Positions 6,197 through 9,220 of a stretch of DNA of 9,220 bases are shown here, in pieces. The stretch comes from VRUE01 sp040508545 (lineage in GTDB: Bacteria > Actinomycetota > Thermoleophilia > Solirubrobacterales > 70-9): the NCBI GenBank assembly GCA_040508545.1, contig JBEVMR010000015.1:1-9220 (forward strand), given 5' to 3'. The notes under the pieces were generated by a model. The model ran no database searches. It was not told the DNA's origin and saw nothing but the letters and a program-made list of their open reading frames with translations. Position 1 is the stretch's first letter. Each line of letters starts with the position of its first letter. The position numbers were made by a program, and so were the translations under genes.

Positions 6197-7336
6197 ATGG
6201 CTCAACGCCCTAGCCGCCGCATCGTCGCCGTCCTGTCGATCTCCATCGTCGCCTTCGGGCTGATCGGCGGCTCGGCCGGAGCCGCCACGCCGAAGCTGCA
6301 GCGCATGCTCGACGGGATCGTCGCCTCGGCGGAGGGCCCGCCGGGCATCTCGGTCCTGATCGACAGCGGAAAGCGGAAGAGGTTCTTCCGCGCCGGCGTT
6401 GCCGACCTGTCCAACCGCCGCCGACCCCAACCGGATGAACACGTGCGCATCGCCAGCGTCGCCAAGGGCTTCAACGCCTTCATCGCGGCCACCCTCGCCG
6501 CCCGCCCGAAATCACTCTCCTTAAGGGAAACGCTGGGAGCGAGCATCCCGGGGGTGCTCCCCAGCGCCGAACGGGTGACCCTCACCCAGCTGCTTCAGCA
6601 CACCAGCGGCCTGCCCGACTACATAAGGGCCCCGGCCTTCGTCGAGACCTTCCTTGCCGATCCGGCTGCCTACCTCTCGCCGACCCAGCTGACCGACTTT
6701 GTCCGTGACGAGCCGCTCGAGTTCAGGCCGGGTTCCCGCTACCACTACTCCGACACCGACAACATCGCCGCTGCGCTGATGGAGGAAGTGGCCGCCGGCC
6801 GCACGTACACGAGCCTGCTGCGGAGCGAGGTCTTCAGGCCCTTCGGCATGCGATCCAGCAGCCTGCCCGAGACGATCAAGATGCCGCGGCCGTTCATGCA
6901 CGGCTATGAGATCGAGCAGGGCAAGAAGCCCGCCGACGTGAGTGAACTGATCAATCCTGCTGGCGCCTGGGCCTCGGGCGGGATCGTCTCGACCCCAGCC
7001 GATCTGTCGCGGTTCGTCCCGGCCTACGTGCCGACGATACTGCGCGCCTCGCGCAGTCTGGCCAAGGCCTTCAGGCCGGGGAAATCATCGCCCCCCGGCC
7101 CAGGCAAGAACTTTGCCGGGCTCGGCATCTTCCGCTACCGCACTCGCTGCGGTGACATCTACGGTCACACCGGATCGTTCCCGGGCTACCGCCTCTTCGT
7201 CGCCGGCTCCGCCAAGGGTGGACGGTCTGTCGTCTTCGTCGTCAACTCCCAGATCGTCCCCGGTCAAGGGTCCCAGCGGGTTGCCGCGGCGATCCGGCGC
7301 GCGCAGGCCCGGGCGGTCTGCCGGGCCCTGCGTTAG
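6197..7336 (+). CDS. Secreted serine hydrolase, beta-lactamase/DD-peptidase fold (PF00144 type)
   Basis: A 379-residue protein. A signal peptide covers about residues 1-30 (Arg-rich start, core IVAVLSISIVAFGLIGG, cleavage near SAGAA). Seen: the SxxK motif as Ser87-Val-Ala-Lys90 in IASVAKG, the general-base region as Tyr184-Ser-Asp186 in HYSDTDN, and the third motif His324-Thr-Gly326 in GHTGSFPGYR. QLLQHTSGLPDY (131-142) and GGIVSTPADLSRF (261-273) are typical of the class C beta-lactamase/D-alanyl-D-alanine carboxypeptidase/esterase family. The family acylates its Ser on peptidoglycan-like amides, beta-lactams or esters; which one applies here cannot be read. The second motif has Asp where Tyr-x-Asn is usual. 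Start: the ATG at 6197 follows a leaderless-type -10 box. Its stop overlaps the stop of the convergent aldehyde dehydrogenase gene. Confidence 0.9.
   Translation: MAQRPSRRIVAVLSISIVAFGLIGGSAGAATPKLQRMLDGIVASAEGPPGISVLIDSGKRKRFFRAGVADLSNRRRPQPDEHVRIASVAKGFNAFIAATLAARPKSLSLRETLGASIPGVLPSAERVTLTQLLQHTSGLPDYIRAPAFVETFLADPAAYLSPTQLTDFVRDEPLEFRPGSRYHYSDTDNIAAALMEEVAAGRTYTSLLRSEVFRPFGMRSSSLPETIKMPRPFMHGYEIEQGKKPADVSELINPAGAWASGGIVSTPADLSRFVPAYVPTILRASRSLAKAFRPGKSSPPGPGKNFAGLGIFRYRTRCGDIYGHTGSFPGYRLFVAGSAKGGRSVVFVVNSQIVPGQGSQRVAAAIRRAQARAVCRALR
7302..7332. terminator. Strong GC-rich hairpin at the serine hydrolase/aldehyde dehydrogenase junction
   Basis: Bases 7302-7307 pair with 7327-7332, C7326 is bulged, and 7308-7312 pair with 7321-7325. 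This makes 11 pairs closing an 8-base loop (7313-7320). The hairpin lies immediately beyond the TAA of the aldehyde dehydrogenase (minus strand) and just inside the end of the serine hydrolase gene. No T-run follows on either strand. It is best explained as a U-less terminator for the minus-strand transcript, possibly acting both ways. Confidence 0.4.
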
Positions 7337-8829
7337 GAAGACCCCGCCCCGTACTCCTTGTAGGGGTACCACCATTCCTTGCGCTCGATCCGCGACTCCA
7401 TGTGGACGTGCTTGGTCTCCTGGAAGGCCTCCAGGCCCTCGCGGCCGAGCTCGCGCCCGAGGCCGGACTGCTTGAAGCCGCCGAAGGGCCCGGCGTCGTT
7501 GTCGGTCAGCGGGTCGTTGATCCAGACCGTGCCGGCACGCAGCTCGCGCATGCAGCGCACGGCGTTCTCCAGGTCGCCCGTGTAGACGTTGGCGCCGAGC
7601 CCGAACTCGGTGCCGTTTGCCAGCTCGATCGCCTCGTCGAGCGAGCTGACCGGAACGATCGGGGCGACGGGGCCGAAAGTCTCCTCGCGCAGCAAGGCGC
7701 TGTCGGGAGCAGCTCCGACCACCACGGCGGGGGAGAGGAAGTGCCCCTGCCGGGTGCCGCCACGATCGCCGCCGGTGAGGATCTCGGCTCCGGCTGCACT
7801 GGCGGCCTCGAGTTGGGCGACGACTTTGGCGCGCTGCGGATCGGAGACCATCGGGCCGAGATCGGTCCCGACCTCGAACGGGTCGCCGAGCACGAGGCTG
7901 CGCGTGTGCTCGACGAAGGCGCTGACGTACTCGTCGAAGACATCCTCGACCACGTAGAAGCGCTCGGCCGAGGTGCAGACCTGGCCGGCGTTGAGGAAAG
8001 CGGCCCAGGCGCCGCCGCGGGCGGCGACCTCGAGCTGCGGGGCGACGTCGGCGCAGACGATGAAGGCGTCCTTGCCGCCCATCTCCAGGTTCATCCGCGC
8101 CACCCGCTCGGTGCAGGCGGCGGCGATCTTCTTGCCGGTCGCGACGGATCCGGTGAAGGCGACGCAGTCGACGCCCGGGTGGGAGGCGATCGCGGCGCCG
8201 ACGTCGCCGGCGCCCGCGAGCAGGTTGACCACGCCGGGCGGCATGTGCCCAAAGGGCTCGGCCAGCATCAGGGTCGAGAGCGGCGTCAGCTCCGAGGGCT
8301 TGCAGACGACGCAGTTGCCGGCAGCCAGCGCCGGCGCCACCTTCCAGGCGAGCAGCAGCAGCGGGTAGTTCCAGGGCACGATGCAGCCGACGACCCCGAG
8401 CGGGTCCTTGACCACCATCGCCAGCTGGGTCGCCTCGATCGGTGGGATCACGCGACCCGCGTGGTCGCGCCCGATCTCCGCGTAGTAATCGAAGGCGGCC
8501 GCCGTCCACTCCAGCTCGTCGCGGTTCTCGATCAGCGGCTTGCCGCCCTCGGCGGTCATCGTCTGCGCCAAGCTCTCGCTGGCCTCGCGGAGCCGCCGCG
8601 CCACCTCGTGCAGCAGCTCGCAGCGCTCGCCGGCGGGCGTTCGCGCCCATCCCGGCCATGCCTCGCGGGCAGCGGCCACCGCCGCGTCGACCTGCTCCGC
8701 CAAGGCGGCTGCCACCTCGGCGATCGTCTCGGTCGTGTACGGGTTCTCGACCGCGATCGGCGGCCCGGCTCCGGCGATCGCCTCGCCGCCGATCAGCAGC
8801 GTCGTCGTGTGGCCACCGTCGGAGGACAT
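7333..8829 (-). CDS. NAD(P)-dependent aldehyde dehydrogenase family protein
   Basis: A 498-residue protein, the normal length for soluble tetrameric or dimeric ALDH enzymes, which oxidise aldehydes to carboxylic acids. Seen: Asn154 in PWNYP, Lys177 in CKPSE (cofactor), FTGSVATGKK (225-234) in the Rossmann domain, Glu249 in LEMGGK (general base), nucleophile Cys285 in GQVCTS, Glu383 in EETFGP, and the C-terminal GPFGGFKQSGLGRELG (447-462). All catalytic residues are present. The overall pattern resembles betaine/aminobutyraldehyde-type dehydrogenases, but the substrate is not proven. The tail has an aromatic WWYPY run before KEYG. I start it at ATG 8829: the longer frame back to TTG 8910 adds a low-complexity Arg/Ser stretch and overlaps the upstream small ORF. 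ATG 8829 has no Shine-Dalgarno; minus-strand TAGCCT (8845-8840) could be a near-leaderless -10. It lies 34 bp after the 25-residue membrane protein gene, so co-transcription is likely. Confidence 0.93.
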   Translation of the reverse strand: MSSDGGHTTTLLIGGEAIAGAGPPIAVENPYTTETIAEVAAALAEQVDAAVAAAREAWPGWARTPAGERCELLHEVARRLREASESLAQTMTAEGGKPLIENRDELEWTAAAFDYYAEIGRDHAGRVIPPIEATQLAMVVKDPLGVVGCIVPWNYPLLLLAWKVAPALAAGNCVVCKPSELTPLSTLMLAEPFGHMPPGVVNLLAGAGDVGAAIASHPGVDCVAFTGSVATGKKIAAACTERVARMNLEMGGKDAFIVCADVAPQLEVAARGGAWAAFLNAGQVCTSAERFYVVEDVFDEYVSAFVEHTRSLVLGDPFEVGTDLGPMVSDPQRAKVVAQLEAASAAGAEILTGGDRGGTRQGHFLSPAVVVGAAPDSALLREETFGPVAPIVPVSSLDEAIELANGTEFGLGANVYTGDLENAVRCMRELRAGTVWINDPLTDNDAGPFGGFKQSGLGRELGREGLEAFQETKHVHMESRIERKEWWYPYKEYGAGSS

Positions 8830-8863
8830 CGGTGGGGTCAGGCTACCGGCAAGGCCTCGACCC

Positions 8864-8941
8864 TCAGCCGAGCTCCTTCCAGGCGATGATCGCCGCGATG
8901 GCGATCGCAATGGCGAAGATCGTTGCGGTGGCGACGGTCAT
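8864..8941 (-). CDS. 25-residue single-span membrane protein upstream of the aldehyde dehydrogenase
   Basis: ATG at 8941 and TGA at 8866-8864. AAGGAGG lies five bases before the ATG (plus-strand cctcctt at 8947-8953), a strong ribosome binding site, the best on the minus strand here. The peptide opens Met-Thr-Val-Ala-Thr, then has an unbroken Ala/Ile/Phe stretch of about 15 residues (FAIAIAIAAIIA), then Trp21 and the charged end Lys-Glu-Leu-Gly. This is one transmembrane helix with a Trp/Lys border and almost no soluble part. It is not KdpF, CydX or MetS as I know them. The position 34 bp before the aldehyde dehydrogenase suggests an operon. It could act as a membrane regulator or subunit, or serve as a translated leader for the dehydrogenase; this is inference. 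The strong ribosome binding site and clean hydrophobic pattern argue for a real gene. Confidence 0.62.
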   Translation of the reverse strand: MTVATATIFAIAIAIAAIIAWKELG

Positions 8942-9030
8942 GGCTTCCTCCTTTTCGCTCACCCTCGGGCTACCCGGCTATCCCCGCGGCTACCGCCCGA
9001 CTGATCCATTTGCTTCAATCGGATGACCAG

Positions 9031-9046
9031 AGAAAGGAGGTGGTCC
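9031..9046 (+). promoter_or_regulatory. Extended Shine-Dalgarno sequence
   Basis: AGAAAGGAGGTGGTCC pairs with the bacterial 16S rRNA 3' end (complement AGAAAGGAGGTGATCC) at every position, 15 as Watson-Crick pairs and one as a G-U pair. Ordinary ribosome binding sites use 4-7 pairs. It ends four bases before a TTG codon at 9051. Pairing of this length may hold or delay the ribosome as well as recruit it. Confidence 0.6.
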
Positions 9047-9050
9047 TAAC

Positions 9051-9095
9051 TTGATTCACATGCTTGAGGGGACTCTGGAGGTGCAGGGCCGCTAG
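9051..9095 (+). CDS. 14-codon ORF (putative leader peptide) behind an extended Shine-Dalgarno
   Basis: TTG at 9051-9053 to TAG at 9093-9095 reads Met-Ile-His-Met-Leu-Glu-Gly-Thr-Leu-Glu-Val-Gln-Gly-Arg. The TTG is 10 bases after AGGAGG, at the long end of normal; the in-frame ATG at 9060 is further away. The only strong support is the exceptional ribosome binding site. The peptide has no run of a single amino acid as in classical attenuator leaders. The next gene is outside the window, so it could be a leader that controls it, a small protein in its own right, or a ribosome-binding RNA whose peptide is irrelevant. The frame stays open after the TAG to the window edge (41 codons), so readthrough cannot be excluded. 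Confidence 0.4.
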   Translation: MIHMLEGTLEVQGR

Positions 9096-9201
9096 GCGCC
9101 GCACTGGTTTGGGCGCCCGGCGGAATCCACCCCGGGCACCGGCGAGCGTTGGAAGGCGGGCGTTGTCCCACCCGCTTGCGGTTTCCGCGTCTCGTTTCCA
9201 A
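9095..9201 (+). other. Potentially structured region after the 14-codon ORF
   Basis: Seen: GGCGCC (9095-9100) pairing with GGCGCC (9112-9117) around 11 bases, beginning on the last base of the TAG. Then AGGCGGG (9154-9160) pairs with CCCGCTT (9171-9177) with one G-U around 10 bases. The second hairpin can be enclosed by TTGGAA (9149-9154)/TTCCAA (9196-9201), which competes for base 9154. Together with the upstream ORF this could be a 5' leader RNA for a gene beyond the edge. GC-rich DNA makes such stems easily, so the call is weak. No convincing gene start was found between 9096 and 9220. Confidence 0.25.
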
Positions 9202-9220
9202 GCACCTGGCCAAGGCCGCC

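Noticed and set aside
7402..8889. A 495-codon open frame on the plus strand antisense to the aldehyde dehydrogenase (and a 524-codon minus-strand frame 7085-8659)
   Set aside because: Both are shadows of a complete ALDH with every catalytic motif. The translations are Arg/Gly/Ala-rich without domains, as expected in high-GC DNA.
8830..8910. Longer aldehyde dehydrogenase start at TTG 8910
   Set aside because: The extra 27 residues are Arg/Ser-rich, unlike ALDH N-termini, and overlap the strongly supported 25-residue ORF in another frame.
4426..8980. TAGCCGGGTAG shared in inverted orientation at 4426-4436 and 8970-8980
   Set aside because: An 11-base match is expected by chance many times in 9 kb of high-GC sequence, and the flanks do not match.
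9149..9220. Possible gene start (TTG 9149 or TTG 9176, reading ...RFPRLVSKHLAKAA at the edge)
   Set aside because: The frame is open to the edge and looks protein-like, but no ribosome binding site precedes either TTG and only about 15-24 codons are visible, so it is not supportable.

Overview
The window is high-GC bacterial DNA that is almost fully coding. It looks like an actinobacterium, and I infer the Thermoleophilia/Solirubrobacterales side of that phylum. The reasons are: leaderless or near-leaderless starts placed just after TAnnnT-type -10 boxes; an RTX-like calcium-binding repeat protein that carries an N-terminal signal peptide; and a small secreted protein ending in a basic helical tail bracketed by cysteines. 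This placement rests on style and family recall, not on a marker gene. No RNA gene, transposon, CRISPR array or phage gene was seen.

Layout: (1) 3-1076 (+), the C-terminal part of an alkaline-phosphatase-superfamily phosphodiesterase cut by the left edge. It converges with and overlaps (2) 1025-1777 (-), a UlaG/NAPE-PLD-like metallo-beta-lactamase-fold hydrolase. A 59-bp divergent gap separates this from (3) 1837-3012 (+), an AI-2E/UPF0118 family membrane protein. That converges on (4) 3066-3650 (-), a small secreted protein with a polyproline linker. A relatively AT-rich divergent region leads to (5) 3781-4416 (+), a class I SAM methyltransferase, (6) 4489-6165 (+), a secreted RTX-like repeat protein, and (7) 6197-7336 (+), a secreted serine beta-lactamase/DD-peptidase-fold hydrolase. 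The last overlaps stop codons by 4 bases with (8) 7333-8829 (-), an NAD(P)-dependent aldehyde dehydrogenase. Just upstream of it on the same strand is (9) 8864-8941 (-), a 25-residue single-membrane-span protein with a strong ribosome binding site. At the right end, (10) 9051-9095 (+) is a 14-codon TTG-start reading frame behind an extended Shine-Dalgarno sequence almost perfectly complementary to the 16S rRNA 3' end. It is followed by potential hairpins running to the window edge.

The genes do not form one pathway. Three (4, 6, 7) encode exported proteins, and genes 5-7 run in one direction but with separate promoter-like signals. The least explained parts are the two very short ORFs at the right, 9 and 10. 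All three convergent junctions also carry GC-rich hairpins without T-tracts at the stop codons, which may be intrinsic transcription ends.
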